Below are positions 1-12,790 of a stretch of 64,000 bases of DNA, piece after piece. Source of the DNA: Hofstenia miamia. Its lineage: Eukaryota; Xenacoelomorpha; Acoela. The DNA lies in contig SCFE01000036.1 of the NCBI GenBank assembly GCA_004352715.1, positions 700,218 to 764,217 on the forward strand, given 5' to 3'. Every line of letters starts with the position of its first letter. The stretch's first letter is position 1. The position numbers were made by a program, and so were the translations under genes. The notes under the pieces are model-generated. The model saw only the letters and a list, made by a program, of their open reading frames with translations, was not told the DNA's origin and did not search any database.

Positions 1-239
1 ATAATTAACTATTATGCTACGAATTTTGTTTTTAAGTTAACACCAATTTTAATAAATAGGCTTAAACTTTGGTTTGAACGCTTGATTCTATATATTATGA
101 GTAATAGAGAAAGGATTGCAAATCGTCGTTTTTTAAACCAAACTACAGACTCCGTTTTGAACACTGTGCCACAGTTGGAACCAGCCATTTTCACAACTGG
201 TGGAACTAGGAAATGCTGGCAACTAGTCAGTAAAATTCT

Positions 240-1820
240 TAGTCAACTTACAATCAGCCCTGTATTATCTTTAGATTAAGTGAGCAAAATTATATATATT
301 TTTAGCACAATAACTTCGTTCGTTATACAACTTTGCTTTGCAAGAAATACTTGCAATTTCATAGAATAAAAAGTATTCTATGAATTTTCAAGTCAGAATC
401 ATTTGTTACCACACTCTCAATTTGGTCATGCGAAAAGTGAAAAATTTAACATAGAAATGAACAAGTCGTGTACATGTACCTATGACAAGTTCTCGGAAAA
501 ATTCCTTAAACGTGCTTAGGCAGTTAAATTCATTTAATCGGAAAATTTTTGTGTTTAAATGTTAGTTGTTTAAGTGAAATTAAACTGTTTATTAACAATT
601 TACCACAAGATTATGGAAAACTATTAACAAACAAGAGCAACTGAAGCAGAAATAAAGTGGCATGAACGCAGAGGGCATTTAATCAACTAATAAATTTGAA
701 AGCTACTGCATCGAAATTAAAGGTGTTTGAAATTCAATCTAAATAAGTTAGTTTGCTATTTTGAAATTGAATTGAAATAGGGAATCGTTTTACAGCATTC
801 TGCACAATTTCTTACTCTTCTATAAAATATTTTCAAAGGAATCATTAAGCAAAACCACTAAATATAGAGACTAGTCAATTAAGGCGAAGTTGAGTATTTA
901 GTGGAAACTGATATCCCAATGTTTGTGCTGAGAGCGGCTTGGATTCAGGATTAACTTTCCACCGCTTTTATTCGAAACCAGATATTGGGTACATGCGAAT
1001 ATCCGAAATCAAAACCGAATCTATGGATTCGAAAATACGAATCTTGAAACAAGCAGGGGTTGACATAGACATTTTTTAGCGAGGGTACTGAAACTTTTTG
1101 AACAAAAAATGTCGCAATTAAATCTGTTTTACGCGTATTAGTAAAACACGATTCTAAATTGAATTCTTCTATTGTAGAATAATCTTCTAGAGTTGTTCAA
1201 GTTTCAAGTCGGTTTTAACAATAGTTATTAATAACAGATTTGTTTTTTATGAAATATAAATTATTACGTAAACAGCATATTTTGGATTCGAATTCAGATT
1301 CGTGAATCCATTGCTGGAATATTTGGATTCAAATTAGAAATAAGAAAGTGGATTCGCCGGGCCCTACTACATATTAAAGCAGAATGTGCTTTATCGTTTC
1401 ATATTGCACATCCTCAATTTGTCGGTCGACAGAACAACTAATATATTTTTCTTCCCTTATATCTGTCATTTCCGATAATAACGGTTTCTTACTTCCAACA
1501 TAACATTTTACAATTAATCCATTGGGCGTAAACCCTATTCAACTCTTGATTGGATTATGAATTAAAATGAAATTTTACACAAATATTTCTCATAGCAACC
1601 CTATCAATTTGGACTGTTCAGAAATTTGAAGTCATCATCTTCGAGGACATATCACATTTGAAAACTTTTTTCAAATATATCGAATATTGGGTTTAACAGT
1701 TGAAAATGATAGAATTCCTTAGAATTCAATCTCAACTATTCAAATATAATTTTTTGTTTACTTTAATTACTTTTCGTCATACTAACAACAATAATAAAAC
1801 GTTTTTGCAAAAATTGGAAG
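240..1820. other. Non-coding stretch with a GATTCGAA-rich patch
   Basis: No supportable gene. Between about 940 and 1380 the motif GGATTCGAA/TTCGAATCC recurs in both orientations and the patch ends with a GC-rich GGATTCGCCGGGCCCTA. That looks like a decayed transposon, but no matching opposite end or target duplication was found. The rest is AT-rich sequence with short chance frames. Confidence 0.4.
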
Positions 1821-2224
1821 CAATGTTGGTCGATTTAAATCACTCGATTTAAATCATTGATTTAAATCGGATTTAATTCATGATTTAAATCAAAGCACAT
1901 TATTAGTTCAATTATTGATTTAAATCAAGTACACTAATAGAGATACGAGTAGTGTATTCTAATTGTTTTGAAATCATTGTCTTAATATTGGAATGAATTG
2001 GCAAGCTCTGAATTTCTTATTTTGCATGATTTTTTATCTTCAGTTTATTTAAAATTGATTAAATTATTGTATTTCAAAAAAAGTAGTATCAAAAGGATTT
2101 TTAAAATTTAGTACCTTGGAAGATTGCGTGGTTAAAATTGAAATTTAGATAAAAAATCCGATTTAAATAAGAAAATCCGATTTTTTTGATTTTTTTAATT
2201 TAAATCGGATTTTTCCGAACACTG
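1821..2224. mobile_element. 404-bp non-autonomous hAT-type MITE, copy 1
   Basis: The element begins CAATGTTGG and ends CCGAACACTG, matching the ends of copy 2 (CAGTGTTGG/CCAACACTG). It is flanked on both sides by the exact 8-bp direct repeat ATTGGAAG (1813-1820 and 2225-2232). An 8-bp target duplication with CAnnG-type ends is typical of hAT elements. Many copies of ATTTAAATCGGATT lie in both subterminal regions. It has no coding capacity and would depend on a transposase from elsewhere. The perfect duplication suggests a younger insertion than copy 2. Confidence 0.85.
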
Positions 2225-2674
2225 ATTGGAAGACTGTATATACGATTGAAAAAAAATGCGATACATAAAATGAACAGATATTTAGAAAATTTTGATTGGG
2301 GGTATGATCCCTAATGAGTCTAAATAAGAAACTTCAATATTATTGAGTAAAAATCAAAATACGTAGGGGCAGGAAATCCCCCCCTGGTTTAATAGGGCTA
2401 AGAGTGCAATGTTGCTTTATTAAATGAGTTTTTATTCATCGAATTAGGAAATTTGTCCATAGCGTTAAATGGCACTAATTTCAACAAAGCTAAAGACTTC
2501 TATTAATTTGAGCAGAAATTATACTACGGCATCACTTCCGTGTAGTCTCAACAAATTATGTAACGAAAGTGGACAAAGTGTGAAAACGAAACAATGCACT
2601 CCTTAACTCTTAAATGCATAGCATATTTTACCGACGTAATGCACGGAATGGGCAATTTTCACAAATGGTGCCAA

Positions 2675-3078
2675 CAGTGTTGGTCGATTTAAATTACTCG
2701 ATTTAAATCATTGATTTAAATCGGATTAAACTCATGATGTAAATCAAAGCACATTATTAGTTCAATTATTGATTCAAATCAAGTACACTAAAGAGATACA
2801 AGTAGTGTATTCTAATTGTTTTAGAGTTACTACTGCCCTGATATTGGAATGAATTGGCAAACTCTGAAATGTTGTTTTGCATGTTTTTTATCTTTAGTTT
2901 ATTTAAAATTGATTAGATTATTGTATTTAAAAAATAGTGGTATCAAAAGGATTTCAATATTTACTACCTTGGAAGATTATCTGGGTAAAATTGAAATTCA
3001 GATAAAAAAATCAGATCTAAATAAAAAAATCCGATTTTTTGATTTCTTAAATTTAAATCGGATTTTTTCCCAACACTG
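2675..3078. mobile_element. 404-bp non-autonomous hAT-type MITE, copy 2
   Basis: Same family and same length as the copy at 1821-2224, in the same orientation. Its ends are CAGTGTTGG and CCAACACTG. The flanks GGTGCCAA (2667-2674) and GATGCTAA (3079-3086) agree at 6 of 8 positions and both differences are transitions, so this fits an aged 8-bp target duplication. The ATG-started frame inside (2849-3121) is chance reading of the repeat, not a gene. Confidence 0.8.
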
Positions 3079-5348
3079 GATGCTAATGATGTTTTTATTT
3101 TTGTCACTAGTAAATTCGTAATACTAATAATATTTACTGCTTTAAGGTGGCATTAGGCATTAAAATGAAAAAAATTTCAAAAAAATTTTTTTAAACCAAT
3201 TTGATTTGAAATGATGTCGGGCGTTTTCGTATAATAGAAGGTTTAAAAAGGAAAATAGTAAATTTTCTATGACTCAATCGCAAAATTTTGAGATTTTGGG
3301 CAAAATAAATTGATCATCATTTAAAAAACAACAAGGCTATAAGCATGGATCACAATCTAAAAAATGCTTCAAGTAAAACGGATTGCGCTATGAATTCCGA
3401 AAATAACATTGCTTAATAAATCAAATGGTGTCTTCTAAAATATTAGTTTAAAAAACGTTAGCCAGTAAGGTGAAGTAAGTCTTTACCAGAAAAATCTCAA
3501 AAATTATTACGAACTGCAAATGTATGTTAAAACTGAAAAATTCATAGAAAGCACTGGATAATTGTGGAAGAGAAAAAGGAAAATAATTGCTCTTAAATTC
3601 AACCTAAAGATAGGTTAAAAGACTCCTAACCTACAAGTTCCTACAATCAATTAACTTAGCAAAAACTATGAGTTTAGTACAAAAAAGGAAAAAAAATTAA
3701 AATCATTAGCAATTATTTCAAAAAACTATTACTAAAAAGTAAAAAATGTTTTACTAAATGGTAATCACATTCTTTCTAATTTTCAAATACATGTATGTAA
3801 ACAAAATGCATAAACGTGTTCACTAACCGCACCGTCATATGGAAATTGCAGAAAAACCGTTAGAGGGCTATTAAAGGAATGCAAAACAATTCTTCATAAA
3901 TCAATTCGGGTTTGCAAATCCTAAAGAAATTCAAACCCAGCCACATGAACAAATTCAGCTACATAAGCCTATGAGAGTTCATTAAAAATGCGGGTGAGTG
4001 AACTGCCCTAGAGAATTTTGTTGCAGATGACGTCACAAGTCAGTCAATCACTCAAGTAATCAAACATCCATATTGTCAAAATGTCAACTAATTAGCAGAA
4101 TGGAAATAGAAATAAAACTTCACCAACTAACAGACGACAGTGGAAGGCAAATTTTGCGGAAAAAGGAAAGTTCCACTTTGGCGTTCATTCGAATTGATTA
4201 ACTTTGTTATATTTGAGTATATTTTAATTCTTGGATACTACAAGAACCTCCAACAAAACTATGAGTTGCATACCTAATTAATTCTACATTGCTAAACATC
4301 TAGTTTAATAATCTGGCGAAATCGCAAAGCGAAAACCTTAGCAAGTCATCAAAATGGAAATGAGAGGTTAATATTCTGCTCCTGATATAATATTACAATG
4401 AAATATATTTATATTGAATTACTAAACCAATATGGAAAATAAGAAATGCAAGTTGGTCCCATTCTTAGAGATAGTACCACAATTATTTGGTCAGATATTA
4501 TTCAGTGGGTTTTGCATTGGGACAAAAGAGCCGGCAGGATTCTCTGATGAAGTTAAGTGATCAATAACTTGATGAACCCTTACAGACAAACAATTGCAAG
4601 AATAGACAGTTAAAATAGATCTTATCATTATCGATATAATGTTTTTTTAAAAAAATATTTTTTTAACCAAAATACTAACGTTGGAAACCTGAAGGTGGAC
4701 ACATTCCCCCATGCCCCTTCTCGCATATCTGGTTAAAAACATATTTTGAAGGATTTCATTAATATACTCTTGAATTTAAAAACTGGTCAATTGAAATTTA
4801 ACAGTCAGTAATCGCTGATCCAGATAAGGAAATCGTTAAGTCGAGGGGCATAATCGAATGTATGCTAAATTTTCATTGTGATAAATATGCCCCATTTATC
4901 TACTAAAGGTGACATGGAAAGAGATTTCTTGTTTCGATGTTAGTTTTCTTATATCGTTTAATGACATAGTAAAGCTAAACTTTCCTCGAGGTGCATTGCA
5001 AACTACCTTAGGAATGGATATTCGTAAACATTATCTAGAAAGGCAATGTTTAGTATTTAAAAGTGCAAAGTATATAGTTAGCCTATTAAAAATTATTTGA
5101 TAAAAAAATTGCTCCTATGAAAAAACAGAAAATTATTTAAAATTGAATGCCTGAATATTTTGCATTACAGATTTTCAAAATAATTCCTGCACTAACAAAC
5201 AATAGCTATTATCAAAATTGTACACAATTATAATTTTACGAAACGTAGGTAAAATGACATAAAATTAAAAACCACATTCCCGCCAATATTAATTCTCATT
5301 TTGAAGACCTCATTAAAAGGATCCACTCAGTGCATACAATGGATATCT
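3079..5348. other. AT-rich non-coding stretch
   Basis: No gene or element can be supported here. A perfect TGACGTCA (cAMP-response-element consensus) occurs at 4028-4035 without a recognisable promoter around it. Short chance frames such as 4909-5100 have AT-rich, non-coding composition. Confidence 0.4.
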
Positions 5349-5356
5349 GGGCATTC

Positions 5357-5747
5357 TATGGGTGGAACCGGTCGACAAAAATAGTAACCGGCCAGTAAAC
5401 GTGAGTAGGTCTTACGTATATCAACCTGACCGGTTTACAACCGCTGGGAAATATATACTAACTTCCAAAAATTGATTAGCTCCCAAATTTTTAATGGTAT
5501 ATATATATATATATATATATATATAAGAGTACAGAGATGCATATACATGAATTAAAAAAACAATTAATTGAGTTAATAAAGAAAGATTGACGTAAATATG
5601 TACAAATTCATTAATATAAATTATTGTTCATTGCTTTCTTAAGAACAAAAATTGATTCCACTGCGTCGCTCTGTCCTTAAAAAAACTTCAACCATTTTAC
5701 CGGTTCAAATATTTCGACCCAACCCAACGCAAGCGGTTCCAATCATG
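5357..5747. mobile_element. 391-bp non-autonomous hAT-type element
   Basis: The 5' end reads TATGGGTGGAACCGGTC. The reverse complement of the 3' end reads CATGATTGGAACCGCTT, giving imperfect terminal inverted repeats around TGGAACCG. An exact 8-bp direct repeat GGGCATTC flanks it (5349-5356 and 5748-5755). Several CCGG/AACCG motifs occur in the subterminal regions, and a (TA)n tract lies inside at about 5498-5525. The short frame 5652-5837 overlaps its right end and is not considered a gene. Confidence 0.75.
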
Positions 5748-5755
5748 GGGCATTC

Positions 5756-7373
5756 CACGCAAACTACTTTTCGCTATTACGGAAAGGGAAACAAGGAAAT
5801 TGTCTTTGTTCATAGAATCAATTGCAATAAAAAGTAAAAATTACGGAGATATATTCAAGATAATTATAATACCTCTCGAGACCTAGTCCATGAGCTCGGA
5901 AGAAATACAAAATTTTCTGAAATGAAATTAAATGACTTTACAAAAACCACTTTTTTGAAACTTGGTACAATTTATTGCTACGGAAATGAGTATGGTCATT
6001 AACCAGCCTCAATGCAAAAAACCTTGTGAAAATATGGCAGTGGATTGGTTTAATTATGTTTACAAAATTACAAGAAAATTTATTGAAAGCGCAGACTGTT
6101 TAAAATTGTTATTGACGTTTTGTATATCCTTGCCATCCACGTGCCAAAATAAAGCATGATTTGTTATCGTCAGTAGTTAGCTTGACAACCTATCTGACTT
6201 TCTAATTCAGATATATGTAAACAAACTGAAGAAATAAACAAATTTAGCGAATTCCAGAAGATCACATTTTTAAAATATATTCATTCACGAAATCATAAAT
6301 CTTAGAATTTACGCTTGCGTTGTTAATTATAAATGAAAGGACGATAAGCTTTCATAAGAAATACAAATTTTTTTGATTTTGTTGTATACCAGAAAGACAA
6401 CTCAATGAACATTTTTTTTTGAAAAATTGTATAAAAGCGAATCATCTTCTTTTATATATGACCAATAATATTTCATTTTACTTAAATTAATAAGTCGTTT
6501 GGAGGAAAGCAACGCTTAATAGAGAAATCAGCAATGAGCTGAAAGCAAATCCGATTTAACGCAGTAAAATACAAGGAAATCCAGTTGGAAATCACTGGTT
6601 GTTTAATTTAAATTTTAAATCTTTTAAATACATCACCACTCACTGACTGTAGGCAAATACTTCGAACACACAAACTCTTTGCTTCACGCATGATATAGCA
6701 TTACAGATATTAAAATTAAGAGTTTCTTATTGTTAAACATTGAAAGTGTATGTGCCGGTATATGCAAAAAAGAAATGTATCGGATTAATTATATTGTTGC
6801 ATAGGTACACTTTAAAAAATTGTAAAAACTTACACACACGTGTAGTGATAACTTATTTGAAAAAAATAAGTAAATAATAATAGTAATAAAGAGGATAAAC
6901 AGGCTAACTATTCAAAATTCATATGGTAATGTAGATACAGTGCATAACACTAAATTCAAAAATTAAAACAAAGCATACTTTTTCCCAGAAAATCAAATTC
7001 GGATTAGTAAGTTAAACGAATTCTAGTAGTTTCATTATAAAAACTAGCTTAGTACGAGATTAAAAAAAATTTATTTTGTACAAATTAAAATCCTGTCTAC
7101 AACAATTTCAATCCGGATTAAGTTTTGATTTAACACAAGTTCTATGAGCCCAATAAAATTCTATCCCATATTGAGCTACAAAATATAATGACTAGGTGAA
7201 TTTATACAGAATTAACAATAGCCGGAGGATAAGTGCTTCCAAAATTTAGTAAGTGAAAAAGAACAATGTATGGAAACGACTGCTAAAACTTGCAATACAA
7301 TAGCGCACAAAATTATTCCTTAAAAATAGGCAGCTGGTTATTTTAAAATGAATAATTAAAAATAGAAACTTAC
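5756..7373. other. Non-coding stretch 3' of the exon at 7374
   Basis: On the minus strand this is downstream of the last visible exon of the large gene and is presumably intron: that exon ends in a good donor, so at least one more exon should lie beyond. No convincing phase-0 exon was found here, so the next one may lie outside the window. Confidence 0.35.
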
Positions 7374-7447
7374 CGAGATGTCGTTGTAGCTGGTGTTGAA
7401 CTTGTTAATCGACTCTCGAGAGCTGTGCTTGCGAGGACCGTTCGGAA
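7374..7447 (-). CDS. Internal exon 4 of an unidentified large minus-strand gene
   Basis: A 74-nt exon that is GC-richer than its surroundings. On the minus strand it is preceded by a T-rich tract and ...TTTTAAG and followed by the donor GTAAGT. Of its three frames the third is fully open and coding-like. It starts with two bases that complete a codon left by the exon at 20022-20197 (A+TT), then gives 24 residues beginning PNGPRKHSSRES and ending NTSYNDIS, and finishes in phase 0. The basic, Ser-rich sequence (RKHSSRES resembles a basophilic kinase site) suggests a cytoplasmic region. The family was not recognised. Confidence 0.6.
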
Positions 7448-9524
7448 CTTAAAATAATGAAAATCAATTATATGCAATTCTGTTTTCCAGATATAAGACA
7501 ATCGTAAATTTCCAACGAATTATAAAGAAAGTATCCCAATAACAAAGTTAGCGAAGTCATGAAAAGGGCAACTGCAAAGAGGACGAGTAAACGTAGGCAG
7601 TTCAGGGGGTAGTGGGGATATGAGGCATCGCATTTGGCAGGGGAAATGAGGAAAGAATTAGCCAGAGCGGCCATAGAGCGAGCAGAGCACGCGATTAGAA
7701 GTCGGTAACTGTTGGAAAAAGCACGAGATACTTAACGTACGAATAAAATCCCTCTGGAATAGTAATAAAGCAGCGCAAACCAACAAAATTGGCGCAATCA
7801 TGCTAACTAAATCTATCCGCCTTTATTTGTCCAAGATGACAATTGCGGAGACATATCTCCCGCAAAAAACTACGTAATCATCAAACATATTCATAACTAA
7901 TCAGATGTTACGGTGTGATAATTAATAGTCGCTATCTTTTAACTAACCGCTCACTCTTATCACCTTAACGCCTAAAGTGTTACATTTGACAGAAGCTCCT
8001 TTGTGATGTGCACTTGGGGGAAGAGTTTAAGTAATGCAAACAGTGGCTTTTAGTTTTAATAAATTAAAATATCTTCTTACATTTCAAAAAGCAAAATATA
8101 ACATTTCTTACCGAAATAAAATCACAAATCTTAAATCTATTCTTCTTAAGAAATAGAATACAGACTGTAAAGTTCAATCTTCAGAAATTGACTGTGATTA
8201 TTTCCACACAAAGCAAATAAAAAATATTATCCAAATTAATTTGAGAAAGATTTAGCAAAATATCAAAGATGAGGAAGGGCAATATTGCATTGAGATTAGG
8301 AACCCAAAAACGCCTGAACAAAGCATTTCACAATGACTACCGAATTCAACTTACAGCGCAAATAGGTATCAGGTACAAACATAGAAGAGGTTTGGAACAA
8401 CATTCAAACAGGGCAGATCGGGGTATTTGCTTGTGGATTATATCATTGAATATCAAGACCAACAGGCCAACACTCATACATTTTTGTATTATAATTATGA
8501 TCAAAATATCAAATATCACTGCAGTTGACATTACATTCAATGAACAGTTTGAAGAAATACTCGTTTTACCTAATTATAGTGAACTGATACTTCCCAAAAT
8601 AAATTGATGCTTTGTTTAAAGATGATGAATGTCTGGACTTAAATATTGACATATAAATAAAGACCGAATCATTTATTTTAAAAAATAAAACTTTTCAAGC
8701 CAGAGATTGAATTGGATTGGATTTCGGATCCAAAAAAAATTTAAAATTGTGTATATTGTATATTTTGTAAGGTAAGCACAATTTTACATTGAATGCCATT
8801 TTAAGTGTGTTAATAATCTTAATCTAAGTGAAATTTTGTAATTGAATTTCATTGTTCATACAAAAGGCTCCGTGTTATTCTTTCCAACAATTTATAAAAT
8901 TGGTGACGAATATTTCAAATATGAAAATGCGATTTATGTTGGCCATCATATAAAGATAAAATTGCAAAGCAAACCAAAAACATTTGTTTGTATAAATTTG
9001 CAAATGGAAAAGCAAAAGAAACAAAGAAAAGCAAGTGGAATACCTTAGCTGCTGCAAACAAAGCCAAAATGTAATGATATACATATAACTATAATATTAG
9101 CATGTAAGATGCACTATAAGCAACTTGCATTGCCAAGATCCACTTAGTTTTCAAAAGGTTCGTGATTATTATAATTACTAGTACAAAAATTTTTATAGAC
9201 CATATCATTGGCATAACAATAATAGGGCATTAATTTGTTTAATGTTGCTTTTATATAATTTAAAATTTGTAATACAAACCAGTATCCAATTTTAATGAAA
9301 AGTAAAATTCAAAATTTATATTTAAATCTCAAATTTTGTTTGAAAAATGAATTTTTCTATCACTGATAATACACTCTGCTACAATTTTTTTAATCTTACA
9401 ACAAAAATTTTAGATTTTTTCTATAATTTGCCATTGTTTGTGCTATTCTTGTTTTCATCGCCTTAGCTGCAATTTTGAATAAGTAGGTTTTATCTTGCTG
9501 TTTAAAACAACTTCAAACTTGCTA

Positions 9525-9549
9525 GAAGCTCGGCTCGTTGACAAGTCTG
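9525..9549 (-). repeat. Transposon-end motif shared with 49958
   Basis: The minus-strand sequence starts CAGACTTGTCAACGAGCCGA and continues GCTTC. It matches the plus-strand sequence at 49958-49982 with one difference. The CAG start and the GAGCC content suggest the end of a hAT-type element family, but only one end is seen at each locus. Confidence 0.5.
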
Positions 9550-10299
9550 CCATGCATGCAACAATATAAAATGGTGTAGAATCTTGATAAAATGTTAGTT
9601 TAAATTTTAAGTCGAAATTCCCATCAACCCCTCCTGAGCGCGTGTCGCCTCCTTAGGTGATAGTTCTGAGTATGAGCCTGCACGCCAATCAGAAACGGAT
9701 TTGCTTCTTGTAATGTAATATTCCAACACATCGCTTTTAATTTATATAGAATGTACTACATTTGAGTTGATTTGCATGCACTATTGTGTAAGTCGTCCCT
9801 TTTTCCAAAAACTCGGTCCCAATCCTATTCTGTCGTCCCCGGTATATCGTATATGTCCATTTTTAATCTCAAGACAGTGTTGAAGCATTAAAATTTTCTA
9901 TTATCATTTGAAAAAAAAGATAAATTTTAAGTCCATGTATAGTTAGTGTTAGAATACTTATTTATATTTGCATCCGTTTCGGATCGAAAACTGAAATTCA
10001 ATTAAAAATTCGGATCGGATCCTAAAATGTTGGATCCGATTCAATCTCTGAGCCATAGAATTGGCAAATTTGTTTCCAAAAAATTCTACCAAGCTTCCAC
10101 CTTTGATAAAGACATACAAAACGCGTGTTTTAAACACATATTCATGTAGCATCCGCTACCAAGCTCTAACTCACGGTGACTAATTCATTTTGAATGTAGT
10201 TCTGTGTTAAGTGCGGGTAGGGATTTACTTTTACTAACTGCTTTACTCCATTAATACTCTTAGCTAACTTTGATTAACTATCTCGTAATCGAACACTGT

Positions 10300-10427
10300 T
10301 TAGGTGTGGACAGAATGTTGCAGTTCTCCTGTTAGATGATCTTTCATGAGGTCTCCGGCCGACTCCGATCTCCGAATCTTCCACAAGTAATCGTCTTCGT
10401 CATCGATGAATTGTTTCCAAATCTCAG
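10300..10427 (-). CDS. Coding-like fragment with stop; possible alternative 3' exon or relic
   Basis: On the minus strand a GC-richer frame runs from about 10427 to a TAA at 10300-10302. It reads EIWKQFIDDEDDYLWKIRRS, then SESAGDLMKDHLTGELQ and a short tail. If it starts after the AG at 10428-10429, its first two bases (CT) would be in phase with the exon at 20022-20197, so it could be an alternative terminal exon. Against this, the pyrimidine tract is poor, and the same frame continues upstream through stop codons with coding-like residues between them, which is more like a decayed gene or transposon relic. RRSESAGDL resembles a basophilic-kinase/14-3-3 type site. Confidence 0.35.
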
Positions 10428-12736
10428 CTCAACGACGTAACTTATGTGTTCCCTATCCTAATTCATTGCAACCCTCAAGGCGGGATGTAACTGACTTAAA
10501 CTCAATTTGTAATGTGTAATTTATACTTGCTTAGTAAATATTCCTTTAGCCATTACCGAAAAATACTGGCTTTAATAAATTTAAATAATTAAATAGATAA
10601 TTACTTGCAGTTTCCTAACCTACATTTAATAATACATGCTCGGTCTCGTTATCGGTCTCTTTATAGGTCACCTATGTAGTCTAGTTAATATAAAATATAA
10701 TAGCCTACGATTGGTTATCCAACCATTTTCTCTGAGGTTTCATTATTGTATACATGTCGATGAAAGAATCGATAGTCAATTACACGGAGAAAAACTCCTA
10801 ATCGTATCCCTAACATAAATGCAGTTTCATGGCTTGGATCAAGGACCCTCGAATCGCTCCCGATGTGTACCCTCGCCACTACTAATGCATCGACCGTTTA
10901 GCTTGACATGATTTAATAATAAGCAAACCGAATAAAATCTAAAGATAAGATTTTCGAAGAATTTACTTCAACTGTTCTCCAAATGATTTCACGCTATTTA
11001 TAGTTCCAGATCCAAAAGTACCTGTCGATTTTGAATTTTAAATCGTCTGCCAAGATGGCTGAAAAATAATGGAAGCGATATTGCCCCCTTCGTTTTGCCA
11101 AATTGTTTCGACAAGTACTATTTGGCAAATGTTGCTTCTTAGTTGTATTTTACAAAATTAATGATGATAAGCTTAAATTGAATTTCATTTACAATTAATG
11201 TTATTTTAATCATAATTCGATGATAATCTTCCCTGACTGACCAATCTCTTATTTGTTCTTCTTTAGCAGCGTTAATTCTTGGATTATGCTACATTCAACA
11301 CTAATAATGCAGGACAATTCACACATTCGATCTATGAGCTTAAATTTGGGCTGACAGTTGACACTTTTTGGTATTCGTGTTATTGATGGTTGGAGCAGAA
11401 GCAGCATCATTTAGTTCCGTAAAGTTTCAAATGCAGTTATGGAATTGATTGACATCGTAGTTGTATATCATACACATATATAGGCGCTGGTATTTCCAAA
11501 AATAATAAATGGTGCTCTGTGTTTAGGTTTACAAAAAGCCCAATTTTTCGCACACAACCTGAAATGGAGTTCCCATTATTAAATCTTGCAAAAATTAGCA
11601 ATTTTTTTTCCAACATGAAATACAGGCGTTAGGTGCACATTTACTTTATATTACTCATTATACTATAAGGACTATTCATGCTTACATGTCTAGATCTGGG
11701 TAGGTCTACTAAACTCATTTCCTATACCAGATTTCTTAATAATTTTAATAATCTACAAATAAAATGTTGGTAATTACAGAAAACTGGTGCGCCGCATTGA
11801 TCCAATCAATCTCACAATCTTTTTAAACTGTTTCTGAAAGCAGCGAGTAGACAAAACAAATAAAGAGTTGTGTTTTCTCAGTTCGCATGTAAATATAAAA
11901 TCTGAGATGTGTGTCTTATCTTGTATTCTACAGATCTTTGATTTGAATTAAATAGAGTGGGAATGATGGATATCAATAAGTTTTAATGGAGTGAAAATTT
12001 GTAGGTGGTCGCTATAGTTAAATGCCATCAGCAAATGCGCAAATATCATATTCCTGGCAATAGATAGAACTGAACGTAAGCCAAAGAAAAATATTCGAAA
12101 GACTTTCGTTAATATCTAGCACAATCGAAAGATGTAATATATAACTACTACTTCATTCATCATCTAATGTCAAAGAAGACTTTGGGCTATTGATTTACAA
12201 CTAACACAGTTCACGTATAACATTGAATCACAGGTTGATAAATCCTCGAAAATATCTATTGGCAGCGATACAAAATTAAACATTTTAATATTCAATGCAA
12301 TATTTCCTGTCTTAAAGAGACTGTAGAACAAAAGTTGAATGTATGGAAATTGTAATTGGAATCGACAGGATCAAATGTCCTGGGATTATATGGAATTCAC
12401 ACGGTCGGTTGTCTGGTTCCACTGACTATCAAAACTACCCTTCAAATTAATTTACGTTGACTTTAAATTTATCTCCAGTTAATTGGTTTAAGCAATATAT
12501 CTACAAATCAAATGAATATTACCCGGAAAACTCTCAAATTAAAATAGTTATTTCAATTATTTATAACGAACTTAAAGTAAAAGAAACTCTTTGTTGCCTA
12601 TAACCGATGTGCATATTTCCAACATCCAACAAATTGTGACTGAAGGTTTTACATTATGCAACTCTTCTTATAACAGAGCTACAACCGTTATCAAGTAATT
12701 TTCTTGATATCAACGTAATGATTTTCTTTGGTTCAG

Positions 12737-12790
12737 GGGTCTTTTTGTAAAAATGATATGGGAGGAATCCATTGTGAAAGTGAAAACAAT
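12737..12790 (+). CDS. Possible short exon, Cys-containing (weak)
   Basis: It is preceded by a strong acceptor (TTTTCTTTGGTTCAG, ending 12736). The phase-0 frame reads GSFCKNDMGGIHCESENN before a weak donor GTTATT at 12791. The CKNxxGGxxC-like spacing faintly recalls an EGF-like segment, but with 18 residues nothing firmer can be said. It may be an upstream exon of the plus-strand gene that continues at 13876. Confidence 0.25.

Larger units (their letters stand above)
7448..12736. other. Left part of the 12.6-kb intron between exons 4 and 3 of the minus-strand gene
   Basis: Mostly AT-rich. Inverted ends CAGAGATTGAATTGGATT (8701) and the reverse complement of GGATCCGATTCAATCTCTG (ending 10050) could bound a 1350-bp element, but the flanking octamers TTTCAAGC and AGCCATAG do not match, so it is not called. 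The frame 8269-8607 (112 codons, plus) has no splice support and unremarkable composition. Confidence 0.35.

Noticed and set aside
82-279. Overlapping frames on both strands at 12-279
   Set aside because: Coding-like on both strands but no splice signals or recognisable motif; could be a transposon relic but not supportable.
4028-4035. TGACGTCA, a cAMP-response-element consensus
   Set aside because: An isolated palindrome without a promoter or gene start nearby.
8701-10050. Inverted ends CAGAGATTGAAT suggesting a 1350-bp element
   Set aside because: Flanking octamers do not match and internal structure is unclear; left uncalled.
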